Positions 1 through 7,619 of a stretch of DNA of 64,000 nucleotides are shown here, one piece after another; position 1 is the stretch's first letter; every line of letters begins with the position of its first letter. Both the position numbers and the translations under genes were made by a program. A model generated the notes under the pieces. The model saw nothing but the letters and a program-made list of their open reading frames with translations, was not told the DNA's origin and searched no databases. The stretch is from PWVB01 sp964530185 (lineage in GTDB: Bacteria > Chloroflexota > Anaerolineae > B4-G1 > SLSP01). The DNA is taken from contig CAZHBB010000003.1 in assembly GCA_964530185.1 (NCBI GenBank), positions 15,380 through 79,379 on the forward strand, read 5' to 3'.

Positions 1-304
1 CCAGCCAGGCCGGCTCACCTCTTCGAGTTGGCAATCCCATGCACATGCGGACGAAGTATCGGCCAACGACCACTGCCGGGTCTTGCACAAAGACGCTGTT
101 TGGGTGCCCAGGCATCTCGGGGCGTAACACAACCTCAACGCCCAAATTCACCAATGTCTCGCATAGAGCGCCATGTTGATACTGTGCCAACGCCAGATCC
201 GGCGGCTGACGAAAGTTGTGAGCAGCGAGGTCAGTGACACCACCAAACGCTGGCCCTGGAGATATCAACAAAGCCCGGCGAAGCGAAGTTGCATCATGCC
301 ACAT
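1..304 (-). CDS. DDAH/amidinotransferase-family protein, N-terminal part (cut by window edge)
   Basis: The first 101 codons of a minus-strand gene that continues past the left edge. The translation has the N-terminal layout of the dimethylarginine dimethylaminohydrolase/amidinotransferase (pentein) family: strand ALLISPG (residues 11-17), QYQHGAL (41-47), GVEVVLRP (55-62), the substrate-site stretch HPNSVFVQDPAVV (67-79) and TRRGE (93-97). The family normally has PDS and FVED here; Asn69 and Gln74 replace the acidic residues that contact the guanidine group. The ATG (302-304) overlaps the stop codon of the upstream amidohydrolase gene by 11 bases, so the two are probably translationally coupled. 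The catalytic His and Cys lie outside the window. The family call is firm; substrate and activity are open. Confidence 0.8.
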   Translation of the reverse strand, partial: MWHDATSLRRALLISPGPAFGGVTDLAAHNFRQPPDLALAQYQHGALCETLVNLGVEVVLRPEMPGHPNSVFVQDPAVVVGRYFVRMCMGLPTRRGEPAWL

Positions 305-1625
305 GACGCACAGGCTCACGCAGTAGTTCGATGACCAGCGCTCCCAGCAACCTCACGCCCAACGGCAAGGCGCGCTCGTCGAAGTCAAAGACCTCCGTGT
401 GATGCCCCCATCCACCGAGGTCAGCCCCCAATCCGATATTGACAGCCGATCCACCCCGCTCCTGCACACGGCGCATCATATAGGTGAAGTCTTCACTACC
501 GCCGCTCGCGCAGGACTGACGGTACTCATAGCCTCCAAGTCGCTCCGCGACGGACCAGACCCGCTCTGCCAGCCGCGCGTCACTCTCAGCCGATTCCGCG
601 CTGCCTCTGGGTATAATGGTCAGCTCGCACTGATACATTGCAGCGGCTGCTTCCAGCACCCGGAGCGCTGAAGCGTACATATATTCATTCAATGCCGAAG
701 TAGCGCCGCGCGTCTCGACCACCAACTGCGCCTCCGGAGGGATCACGTTGCGCCCTTGACCGGCAATCAATGTCCCCACGTTGATCCGGGTGGCTCCTGC
801 TCGGTGTCTTGGGATGGCATGAAGATTGAGTACGGCCGTAGCTGCGGCCAGAAGAGCATTCTTTCCCCCCTCAGGATGTCCACCAGCGTGGGCCGGGGCG
901 CCCTGGAACCGAACATCGAACTTCGTTGTAGCGAAGAACCCACTTCGCCCAGGTGCTAGGTGCCCCAGCGGCCAACCGCTGTATAGGTGCAGGCCTAGCA
1001 TCACATCGACATCGTCGACAACGCCTGCCTCGACCATTGCCCTGGCACCACGCACCCCCTCCTCAGCGGGCTGAAAGACCAGCTTGACAGTCCCAGACGG
1101 TACCTCACCGAGCTGCGTAAGCAGCTCTGCCACGCCCAACCCGATGGCTGCGTGTCCATCGTGACCACACGCATGAGTTGCGCCTTCATTGATTGAGGCA
1201 AAACCCTCGGCCGCCGGGCGATGAGAAGGGGCTTTGCTTTCCACCAGATCCAGTGCATCGATGTCGAAGCGGAGCCCTACCACAGGGCCTGGCCCACGGT
1301 GGAGGATACCAACCACACCCGTAAAACCACCACGCATCCTGCCCAGAAACTCAGGGTCCCCACCTTGCGCTGATGCTCGATGCCACTGAGCCTCCAGCTC
1401 CCCGGGAGAGGGCAGTCCCATTCGCGCACCTGGCTCGAGCACCTCTGGCCCCACTCTGACCTCAAATCCAAGCTCACAGAGCCGGCGTGCAATAAGGGAG
1501 GCGGTACGAAACTCTGTCCACCCAGTCTCCGCGAAGCGATGGAAGTCGCGACGGTCAGCTACCAGCCTGGGGGCCAAGCGGGCCACACAGTGTTCGAGGG
1601 TCTCAAGCTCAGATTGTGACAGCAT
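294..1625 (-). CDS. M20-family amidohydrolase, AbgA-like
   Basis: A 443-residue zinc metallohydrolase of the M20D branch, closest in layout to the A subunit of p-aminobenzoyl-glutamate hydrolase. The metal site is visible as HACGHDGH (residues 151-158) after the GLRFDIDALD strand (118-126), and PAEEG supplies the next acidic pair. A dimerisation domain with GAPAHAGGHPEGG follows, and the C-terminal SGGSEDF and GWGHHTE complete the site. The long insert before GMRGG-like residues 85-100 is typical of AbgA-type proteins. Such enzymes cleave amide bonds of N-acyl or folate-type substrates in the cytoplasm; the actual substrate cannot be read. The start lies 13 bases after the corrinoid gene stop, and the stop overlaps the DDAH-family start, giving a three-gene operon. 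Confidence 0.88.
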   Translation of the reverse strand: MLSQSELETLEHCVARLAPRLVADRRDFHRFAETGWTEFRTASLIARRLCELGFEVRVGPEVLEPGARMGLPSPGELEAQWHRASAQGGDPEFLGRMRGGFTGVVGILHRGPGPVVGLRFDIDALDLVESKAPSHRPAAEGFASINEGATHACGHDGHAAIGLGVAELLTQLGEVPSGTVKLVFQPAEEGVRGARAMVEAGVVDDVDVMLGLHLYSGWPLGHLAPGRSGFFATTKFDVRFQGAPAHAGGHPEGGKNALLAAATAVLNLHAIPRHRAGATRINVGTLIAGQGRNVIPPEAQLVVETRGATSALNEYMYASALRVLEAAAAMYQCELTIIPRGSAESAESDARLAERVWSVAERLGGYEYRQSCASGGSEDFTYMMRRVQERGGSAVNIGLGADLGGWGHHTEVFDFDERALPLGVRLLGALVIELLREPVRHVA

Positions 1626-1638
1626 GGATAAGCTCTAG

Positions 1639-2433
1639 TCAATGGGGGTCAGGTAGGCGAAGCTCATCGCAGCTCTCGGCAAGCGAACACCCGCCGCATG
1701 TCGCACAGCCAGTAGGCATTGTCGAAGCCAAGTCTATCTCGTGAGTATGCGCAGCCGGAGGCGGCGCGAACAGGATGATCTGCCGGAGAACCTCCACCGC
1801 TTCAAGAGCATCCTCGCAATAATAGACCCCACCCCAGTAAGGCTCGCCCCCTCCAGGTGTAGCGACCCAACGGGCGAACGCTTCATCGACTGCAGGGCCA
1901 CCCAGAAGCACAGGAGTACGCAGGCGGCGCCGCTGCAGCAATGAGACAAAAGTCTGAACGTGGGAGCGAGCAAGTCGGCTGTCCAGATAAAGCCCAAAAG
2001 CGTCCACATTCAGCGCCGAGCCCCGAGCTACGGCGATCGCCGGGGGACGTCGTCCGAGATCGTGCACGGTCAGACCGTGTCGTCTCAGGACAGCGTGCCA
2101 CAGATAGCGCCCCACATCATGCCTGTCCCCCGCCATCGTCACCAGCGCGATCGAGCCTTCCAGGGACTCAACATCCTCCTGCGGGGCGTCCTCACAGCCA
2201 CGAATCAAGGTCACGGCCACTCCTCGCAGGGCATCGGCCACCAGCCGTGCCTCATGGGGGTCAAATTGCGCCAATGACCGCTCACCCTCTACCAGCACCA
2301 CTTCCAGCACTTCGGTGTCGAAACTCGCATCACAGCAGGCCTCAAGGGCCGCCACCACGCCGGTGGCATCTCCCTGGCGTAACGCTGTTCGGAGACGCAG
2401 AGGGCTTCCCTCTTGCTCTATATCTTTGGACAT
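1639..2433 (-). CDS. Corrinoid (B12)-binding protein with C-terminal cysteine cluster
   Basis: 264 residues. The N-terminal 80 residues are helical, like the cap domain of methyltransferase corrinoid proteins. A Rossmann-like B12 domain follows, with the cobalt-ligand motif GDRHDVG (Asp103, His105, Gly108), then a DLGRRPP turn and a LLGGPAVD glycine pair. The tail holds a compact cysteine group (Cys243, 246, 249, 255) that could bind a metal or cluster. No methyltransferase or reactivase partner lies in view; the neighbours downstream are an M20 amidohydrolase and a DDAH-family gene. A sensor role, as in B12-binding regulators, is possible, but no DNA-binding domain is seen. A ribosome site GGGGGAGG sits 8 bases before the ATG. 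Confidence 0.75.
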   Translation of the reverse strand: MSKDIEQEGSPLRLRTALRQGDATGVVAALEACCDASFDTEVLEVVLVEGERSLAQFDPHEARLVADALRGVAVTLIRGCEDAPQEDVESLEGSIALVTMAGDRHDVGRYLWHAVLRRHGLTVHDLGRRPPAIAVARGSALNVDAFGLYLDSRLARSHVQTFVSLLQRRRLRTPVLLGGPAVDEAFARWVATPGGGEPYWGGVYYCEDALEAVEVLRQIILFAPPPAAHTHEIDLASTMPTGCATCGGCSLAESCDELRLPDPH

Positions 2434-2579
2434 AGGTTTACCTCCCCCACAATCATAACACCAATCACGCCTCAGACTACGTCCACCTATCAGGGGACAA
2501 CGGGAGCAGTGATCTCAAAAAGGGAATGAGTCTGATGAATTGGCCCGCCTCTCCAGCACTGGAAGCTATCGCAACCTAT

Positions 2580-2597
2580 GGTATGATGGATCATACC
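2580..2597 (+). promoter_or_regulatory. 18-bp palindrome over a probable -10 box, upstream of the UDP-glucose dehydrogenase gene
   Basis: GGTATGAT and ATCATACC form perfect inverted arms around a 2-bp centre. A -10-like TATGAT (2582-2587) lies inside the left arm, with a weak -35 (CTGGAA, 2559-2564) 17 bp upstream. A protein bound here would block transcription of the gene at 2710. The arms contain GTATGA/TCATAC, the half-sites of NikR operators, but with 4 bp between them rather than about 16, so NikR is not implied. Confidence 0.5.
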
Positions 2598-2709
2598 CTT
2601 TGGAAAGCAACAAAGCGTGAGTGCATACCCGGCCCCGGCCGAGAGGCCGCATCGGATACCCGTAAAGCGTAATGTCCGATCCCAAGCATCTAGGAGGAGC
2701 GACACAGCA

Positions 2710-4056
2710 ATGAAGAACATCGCTTTAATTGGTGTTGGCTACGTTGGGCTCGTCAGTGGAGCCTGCTTCGCAGACCTTGGCAACAAGGTCACATGTGTGG
2801 ATATCGACGAGCGCCGCATTGCCAATTTGAACAAAGGCGTAATGCCCATCTTCGAGCCTGGTCTCGAGGAGCTTGTCCGTCGCAACACAAAGGCTGGACG
2901 CCTCTTCTTCACCACATCCTACGAAGAAGCGCTAAAGGACGCCAACTTTGCCTTCATCGCCGTCGGCACACCATCGGACGTCGACGGTCAGGCCGATCTG
3001 CGCTATGTCCGAATGGCTGCAGAGTCCATAGCTGATGTCATTGACCACTATCTGATCATCGTCAACAAATCGACTGTGCCTGTGGGAACTGGCGACTGGG
3101 TCGCAGACATCATCCGAATGCGACGGCCCGATGTGCCAGACTTCGATGTTGTGTCCTGTCCCGAATTTCTCCGCGAGGGATCAGCCATCAGCGATTTCAT
3201 GAACCCAGACCGGGTGATCCTAGGCTCCACAAACCGTGACGCAGCCGAAAAGGTCGCTCAGCTCCATCTGCCCCTGCGTACAACCATCATGATCACTGAC
3301 CTGCGTACCGCCGAGATGATCAAATACGCGTCCAACGCCTTTCTCGCCGCCAAGATCTCATTCATCAACGAGATCGCCAACATCTGCGAGGCGCTGGGGG
3401 CTGATGTCAAAGAAGTCGCTTACGGCATGGGGCTGGATGACCGCATCGGCCATGCGTTCCTGGACGCTGGGTTGGGATGGGGCGGATCCTGCTTCCCCAA
3501 AGACGTCAAAGCCCTGGCTTCCATGGCCGAGATTGAGGGACGCCATCCCCATCTTCTCCATGCAGTCATGGATATCAATCGGGACCAACGCTATGCGCCG
3601 CTCCGCAAGGCAGAACGTCTCCTGGGCCATGACCTTCGGGGCAAGGTCATTGGTATTCTGGGACTGGCATTCAAGCCCAACACCGATGACATGCGGGATG
3701 CTCCCTCTATCGACATTATTCGCAACTTCCAGCGCCGCGGTGCGCTGGTCCGCGCTTATGACCCCGTCGCCATGGATAATGCGGCCCAAATCCTGGACGG
3801 CGTCGAGATGATGGAAAGCGCCTATGCGGTAGCGGAGGGCGCAGACGCGTTGGTACTGGTCACAGAATGGAACGAGTTCAAGAACCTGGACCTGGAACGC
3901 GTTCGTGACCTGATGCGCCAACCTGTGCTCATCGACGGGCGTAACATTTACGACCCGACCCAAGCCCGCGAAGCAGGGTTCCGTTATTCGGGCATTGGAC
4001 GCGGTTTTGAAGGACGCGGGGTCCGGGATCCCTGGCAGGCCGACGAGGCCTCTTGA
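2710..4056 (+). CDS. ugd: UDP-glucose 6-dehydrogenase
   Basis: 448 residues; oxidises UDP-glucose to UDP-glucuronate with two NAD+ in the cytoplasm, feeding surface polysaccharide synthesis. The NAD-binding GVGYVGL is at residues 7-13, followed by CVDID, CPEFLREGSA (substrate loop) and the catalytic GGSCFPKD with Cys261. The C-terminal GLAFKPNTDDMRDAPS is also typical. An upstream in-frame ATG (2617) exists, but AGGAGGAG (2692-2699) sits 10 bases before the ATG at 2710, and the 31 extra residues do not resemble the family. The window holds five membrane glycosyltransferases that could use the sugar pool, though none is adjacent. A GDP-mannose dehydrogenase is the main alternative. Confidence 0.92.
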   Translation: MKNIALIGVGYVGLVSGACFADLGNKVTCVDIDERRIANLNKGVMPIFEPGLEELVRRNTKAGRLFFTTSYEEALKDANFAFIAVGTPSDVDGQADLRYVRMAAESIADVIDHYLIIVNKSTVPVGTGDWVADIIRMRRPDVPDFDVVSCPEFLREGSAISDFMNPDRVILGSTNRDAAEKVAQLHLPLRTTIMITDLRTAEMIKYASNAFLAAKISFINEIANICEALGADVKEVAYGMGLDDRIGHAFLDAGLGWGGSCFPKDVKALASMAEIEGRHPHLLHAVMDINRDQRYAPLRKAERLLGHDLRGKVIGILGLAFKPNTDDMRDAPSIDIIRNFQRRGALVRAYDPVAMDNAAQILDGVEMMESAYAVAEGADALVLVTEWNEFKNLDLERVRDLMRQPVLIDGRNIYDPTQAREAGFRYSGIGRGFEGRGVRDPWQADEAS

Positions 4057-4103
4057 CACGCCATGCTGGGCCAGTGACGGCCACCTCCGAGAAGGTTGCG
4101 ATA

Positions 4104-5381
4104 GTGATTCTGCGACAAGAGATCCTGGACAATGGACTCAAGGTGCTGATCAGAGAGGTCCACACAGCTCCAGTGGTCAGTGTGCGCGTCTGGTACCGCG
4201 TGGGAGCACGATACGAGAAGCTGGGGATCACAGGTGCCTCCCACTGGGTGGAACATGTGCTCTTCCGAGGCACCCCGCGTTGGCCCTCTGGAGAAGCAGA
4301 CCGAGCTATCTCGCGCCAGGGGGGTGTTTACAATGGCGTGACGTCTCACGACTTCACTGTCTTCTACGAAACACTACCCGCCTCAAGCCTGGCGCTGGCG
4401 ATTGACATCGAGGCCGATCGTATGGCCTATGTCACTCTCGATCCCAGCGCTATTGAGAAGGAACGGGCCATCATTATCGCCGAACGCCAGGGCAATGAGA
4501 ACTCCCCTATGTTCCGCCTGACAGAGGAGATCTCCGCTACCGCCTACAGAGTTCATCCTTACGGCCACATGACCATCGGCCATCTCTGTGACCTGGAATC
4601 CATGACTACGGCAGAGGTACAACATCATCACGCGACCTATTACGGCCCCAACAACGCAATCGTGACCATTGCTGGCGACGTGGACGCAGAGCGAGCCCTG
4701 GCGCAGGTCGCACAGGTATTTGCTCCCATCCCCCGCGGCCCGGATCCAAGGGAAGTGAAAGCTGTTGAACCGCCTCAGCGAGGTGAGCGCCAGGTTGTCG
4801 TTCGCGGAGCAGGGAGTACCAACTACCTGGAAATCGCCTATCACGCCCCACCAGCCAGCGATCCAGATTTCCAGGCCCTGACCGTTTTGAATGCGATCCT
4901 GAGTGGTGGCTCCGGCTTTGTGATTGGAGGCGGGCACACCACAAATGTCACCAGCCGGCTATACCGGGCGCTGGTTGACACGCGGATGGTCGTCGATGTA
5001 GGCGGGTACCTCACACCCACCATCGATCCCGGCCTCCTGCGCTTTAGCGCCACGCTTGCTCAAGACCAGCAGACTGAGTCAGTGGTCGCCCGTTTCGAAG
5101 AGGAAATCGCGCGCCTCCGGAGTGATCCAGTACACCAAAGCGAGCTTGAAAAAGCTCAACGCCAGGCTCAGGCGCTCTTTGCCTACGCCAGTGAGAGCAT
5201 TTCGAGCCAGGCCTTTTGGCTGGGGTTTGCGGAGATCGTGGCCGACCAAACGTGGTTCGAGAACTATCTACAGGACATCGCATCCATCACAGCCGACGAT
5301 ATTCAGCGGGTGGCCCAGCAATACCTGACACCGTGCAATCGCACTGTGGGACTCTACCTGACAGACAAAGGAGAGTGTTGA
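4104..5381 (+). CDS. M16-family zinc peptidase, catalytic subunit
   Basis: About 425 residues from a GTG at 4104 preceded by GAGAAGG (4089-4095); a TTG at 4053 overlapping the ugd stop is the alternative. The inverted zinc motif HxxEH is intact as SHWVEHVLFRG (His47, Glu50, His51 from the GTG), with the distal metal ligand in IIIAERQGNE. The second half is the usual M16 C-terminal domain. It lies one base before a second M16 gene that lacks the zinc motif, so the two should form the heterodimeric peptidase known from bacterial M16B pairs. No signal peptide is visible, so the enzyme is probably cytoplasmic. It may degrade peptides or process a precursor; the substrate is unknown. Confidence 0.87.
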   Translation: MILRQEILDNGLKVLIREVHTAPVVSVRVWYRVGARYEKLGITGASHWVEHVLFRGTPRWPSGEADRAISRQGGVYNGVTSHDFTVFYETLPASSLALAIDIEADRMAYVTLDPSAIEKERAIIIAERQGNENSPMFRLTEEISATAYRVHPYGHMTIGHLCDLESMTTAEVQHHHATYYGPNNAIVTIAGDVDAERALAQVAQVFAPIPRGPDPREVKAVEPPQRGERQVVVRGAGSTNYLEIAYHAPPASDPDFQALTVLNAILSGGSGFVIGGGHTTNVTSRLYRALVDTRMVVDVGGYLTPTIDPGLLRFSATLAQDQQTESVVARFEEEIARLRSDPVHQSELEKAQRQAQALFAYASESISSQAFWLGFAEIVADQTWFENYLQDIASITADDIQRVAQQYLTPCNRTVGLYLTDKGEC

Positions 5382-5382
5382 G

Positions 5383-6696
5383 ATGGCAGCGCGCCAATCC
5401 CCAGTCACCCTATCCCCTCATGCCCTCCCTGGTCCCAGTAACACCCTGCGCGAGACGCTGCCCAACGGTCTCACCGTGCTGATCCGCGAGAACCCTACGA
5501 GTCCGAGCGTGGTCATCAGCGGTTACGTTCTGGCAGGAGCTGAGGATGAACCCAGGGATAAGTCCGGCCTGGCGAGCTTCACTGCCGATGTCATGGAGCG
5601 CGGCACCCGTCGACGTCCCTTCTCCGTGCTCTACGAGGAGATCGAATCCATTGGAGCGTCTTTCGGTGTCACAGGAAGCACCCACCTGACGCTCTTCGGA
5701 GCCAAAGGACTTAGCGAACATCTCCCTCTCCTGCTCGATATCCTGGCCGACGTGCTCCAACACCCGGCGTTTGAGACGCAGGAGGTCGAGAAGGTACGCG
5801 AGGAGATCCTGATTACCCTGCAAGAACGCGCCAACGATACCCGCCAGACCACGCGGCTTCGCCTCAGGCAATTGGCATACCCACCAGAGCATCCGTACCA
5901 TTGGAGTCTATTAGGAGATCCCAAGACCGTGCGCGCACTTTCACGGGAGGATCTACTCGCATTTCACTCTACTTACATTGCCCCACAAGGGGGCGTGCTA
6001 GTCATCGTTGGTGACGTACAACCACAGATTGCACTGGAGGCAGTCCACAGAGCGTTCGGAGCGTGGCAAAAGACCCGACCGCCTCGCCAGATGCCTCCTC
6101 CCGTTCCCAACATCCGCCAGCGGCGCCGAGACCACGTGACGCTGGCTGATAAATCCCAGATCAGCTTTCGCTTGGGATGGATTGGCCCCAGCCGCTATCA
6201 CCCCGACTACCTATCTTGTCACGTCGCCAACACCATTCTGGGCGTGTTCGGCATGTATGGCCGTCTGGGAAAGCGCCTCAGAGAACAACATGGCCTCGCT
6301 TATTATGTCTCCAGCCATGTCAACAGCAGCCCTTACCCTGGCCTTTGGTCGATCTCCGCGGGCTTGGATCCGGACGCGGTCCAACGGGCGAGGGCGATCA
6401 TCCTCCAAGAGGTACAGGAACTCCAGGATCGACCTGTCAGCCTACAGGAGTTAGAGGACGTCCAGGCCTATTTAGTGGGCGGGCTTCCTCTGGCACTAGA
6501 GACCAATGAGGGTGTTGCCAGTGGCCTGGTAGGCATCGAGCGTTACGGGTTGGGCCTGGATTATTTCCACCGGTACAGTGATATGATTTACGCAATCAGC
6601 CCCCAGGACGTGCAGCGTGTGGCTCGGTCATGGCTCGACAGCGATCACTACATCCTGGTAACTGCTGGACCTCGATTACCCTGTTTTACGGAGTGA
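5383..6696 (+). CDS. M16-family non-catalytic partner subunit
   Basis: 437 residues with the M16 fold but no zinc site: at the HxxEH position the protein reads ASFTADVMERGT, so Ser65, Ala68 and Asp69 replace His, Glu and His. Its C-terminal half keeps the conserved GRLGKRLREQHGLAYYV stretch, where partner subunits carry the Arg/Tyr pair that holds substrate C-termini. This division of labour matches known heterodimeric M16B peptidases. The ribosome site AGGAGAG lies inside the end of the upstream gene, and the start codon follows its stop after one base, so the subunits are probably made in equal amounts. Confidence 0.87.
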   Translation: MAARQSPVTLSPHALPGPSNTLRETLPNGLTVLIRENPTSPSVVISGYVLAGAEDEPRDKSGLASFTADVMERGTRRRPFSVLYEEIESIGASFGVTGSTHLTLFGAKGLSEHLPLLLDILADVLQHPAFETQEVEKVREEILITLQERANDTRQTTRLRLRQLAYPPEHPYHWSLLGDPKTVRALSREDLLAFHSTYIAPQGGVLVIVGDVQPQIALEAVHRAFGAWQKTRPPRQMPPPVPNIRQRRRDHVTLADKSQISFRLGWIGPSRYHPDYLSCHVANTILGVFGMYGRLGKRLREQHGLAYYVSSHVNSSPYPGLWSISAGLDPDAVQRARAIILQEVQELQDRPVSLQELEDVQAYLVGGLPLALETNEGVASGLVGIERYGLGLDYFHRYSDMIYAISPQDVQRVARSWLDSDHYILVTAGPRLPCFTE

Positions 6697-6703
6697 GAGG
6701 GAC

Positions 6704-7153
6704 ATGTTGATCTGTACAACAGGCGTTGACTTGGTAGAGATATCACGGGTAGGGCGTATCCTGGCCCACTATGGAGACAGATTCCTGAAGCGCATCTACA
6801 CGCCTGCGGAGTTGCTCTGCAGCAAAGGGCAAGCCACCGAGTTGGCAGCCCGCTTTGCCGCCAAAGAAGCCGTCTCCAAGGCGCTCGGCGTTGGCGTCAG
6901 GCTGCTTTCCCCCTCTGGCATCGGGTGGCTTGACGTCGAGACGCTTAATGACCCTCGGGGCAAGCCCTATCTGGTCCTTCATCGTAGAGCCAGGGCCCTT
7001 GCTGCAGCCCAGGGGCTGACAACCTGGTCCATTAGCCTGAGCCATGATGGAGGCATGGCCATCGCCTTCGTGCTGGCACTTGGCCTGTCCGAGACGCCAG
7101 AAGCTGGCCTAAAGCCCACGCTAACAGCGATCCTACCAGAACGCAAGGAGTAA
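6704..7153 (+). CDS. acpS: Holo-[acyl-carrier-protein] synthase
   Basis: 149 residues. It transfers the 4'-phosphopantetheine arm of CoA to acyl carrier protein, such as the ACP encoded at 53.6-53.9 kb. The AcpS motifs GVDLVEISRV (residues 7-16), RFAAKEAVSKALG (metal and CoA binding) and SISLSHDGGMAIAFVLA are all present. A tail of about 20 residues extends past the usual end. It is the third gene of the operon, 7 bases after the M16 partner gene. Confidence 0.93.
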   Translation: MLICTTGVDLVEISRVGRILAHYGDRFLKRIYTPAELLCSKGQATELAARFAAKEAVSKALGVGVRLLSPSGIGWLDVETLNDPRGKPYLVLHRRARALAAAQGLTTWSISLSHDGGMAIAFVLALGLSETPEAGLKPTLTAILPERKE

Positions 7154-7160
7154 CGAAATA

Positions 7161-7619
7161 ATGCGAGCAGTCATCCAACGTGTCACACGTGCTAGCGTCA
7201 CTGTCGATGGTCACCAGGTCAGCGCCATCGGGCCCGGTCTTCTGGTGCTGCTGGGGATCGCCAAAGGCGACACAGAAGCCGAAGCCCAATGGCTCGCCCA
7301 CAAAATCGCCAACCTGCGCATCTTCCCCGATGAGGATGGGCGCATGAATCGTTCAGTTAAAGAGACAGGAGGACAGGTGCTGATCGTGTCTCAGTTCACG
7401 CTCTGTGCCAATACCCGCAAGGGGTTCCGTCCCTCGTTTGTCTCAGCGGCACCACCGGATATCGCCAATAGACTCGTCGAGTCCGTTATCGGCTACGTGG
7501 CAGCCGAACGAGTCCCTGTGCAGAGCGGAGTGTTTGGTGCCCACATGGAATTGGCCCTCATCAACGACGGACCTGTCACCATAGTGCTTGATAAGACCCC
7601 GCCCCCGGAAGGAAATTAG
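7161..7619 (+). CDS. dtd: D-aminoacyl-tRNA deacylase
   Basis: 152 residues, the usual length for DTD, which removes D-amino acids and glycine mischarged on tRNA. The two signature motifs are present: SQFTL (the SQxT oxyanion loop) and NDGPVTI (the NxGPxT cross-subunit loop). It begins MRAVIQRVTRASVTVDG, typical of the family. AAGGAG lies 11 bases before the ATG at 7161. It ends immediately before the next ATG, so it is co-transcribed with its neighbours. Confidence 0.95.
   Translation: MRAVIQRVTRASVTVDGHQVSAIGPGLLVLLGIAKGDTEAEAQWLAHKIANLRIFPDEDGRMNRSVKETGGQVLIVSQFTLCANTRKGFRPSFVSAAPPDIANRLVESVIGYVAAERVPVQSGVFGAHMELALINDGPVTIVLDKTPPPEGN

Noticed and set aside
28..237. Plus-strand open frame of 69 codons at the left end
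   Set aside because: The opposite strand encodes a recognisable DDAH-family protein over the same bases.
2581..2596. NikR operator before the UDP-glucose dehydrogenase gene
   Set aside because: Half-sites match but the 4-bp gap is far from the usual NikR spacing, and the gene has no nickel role.
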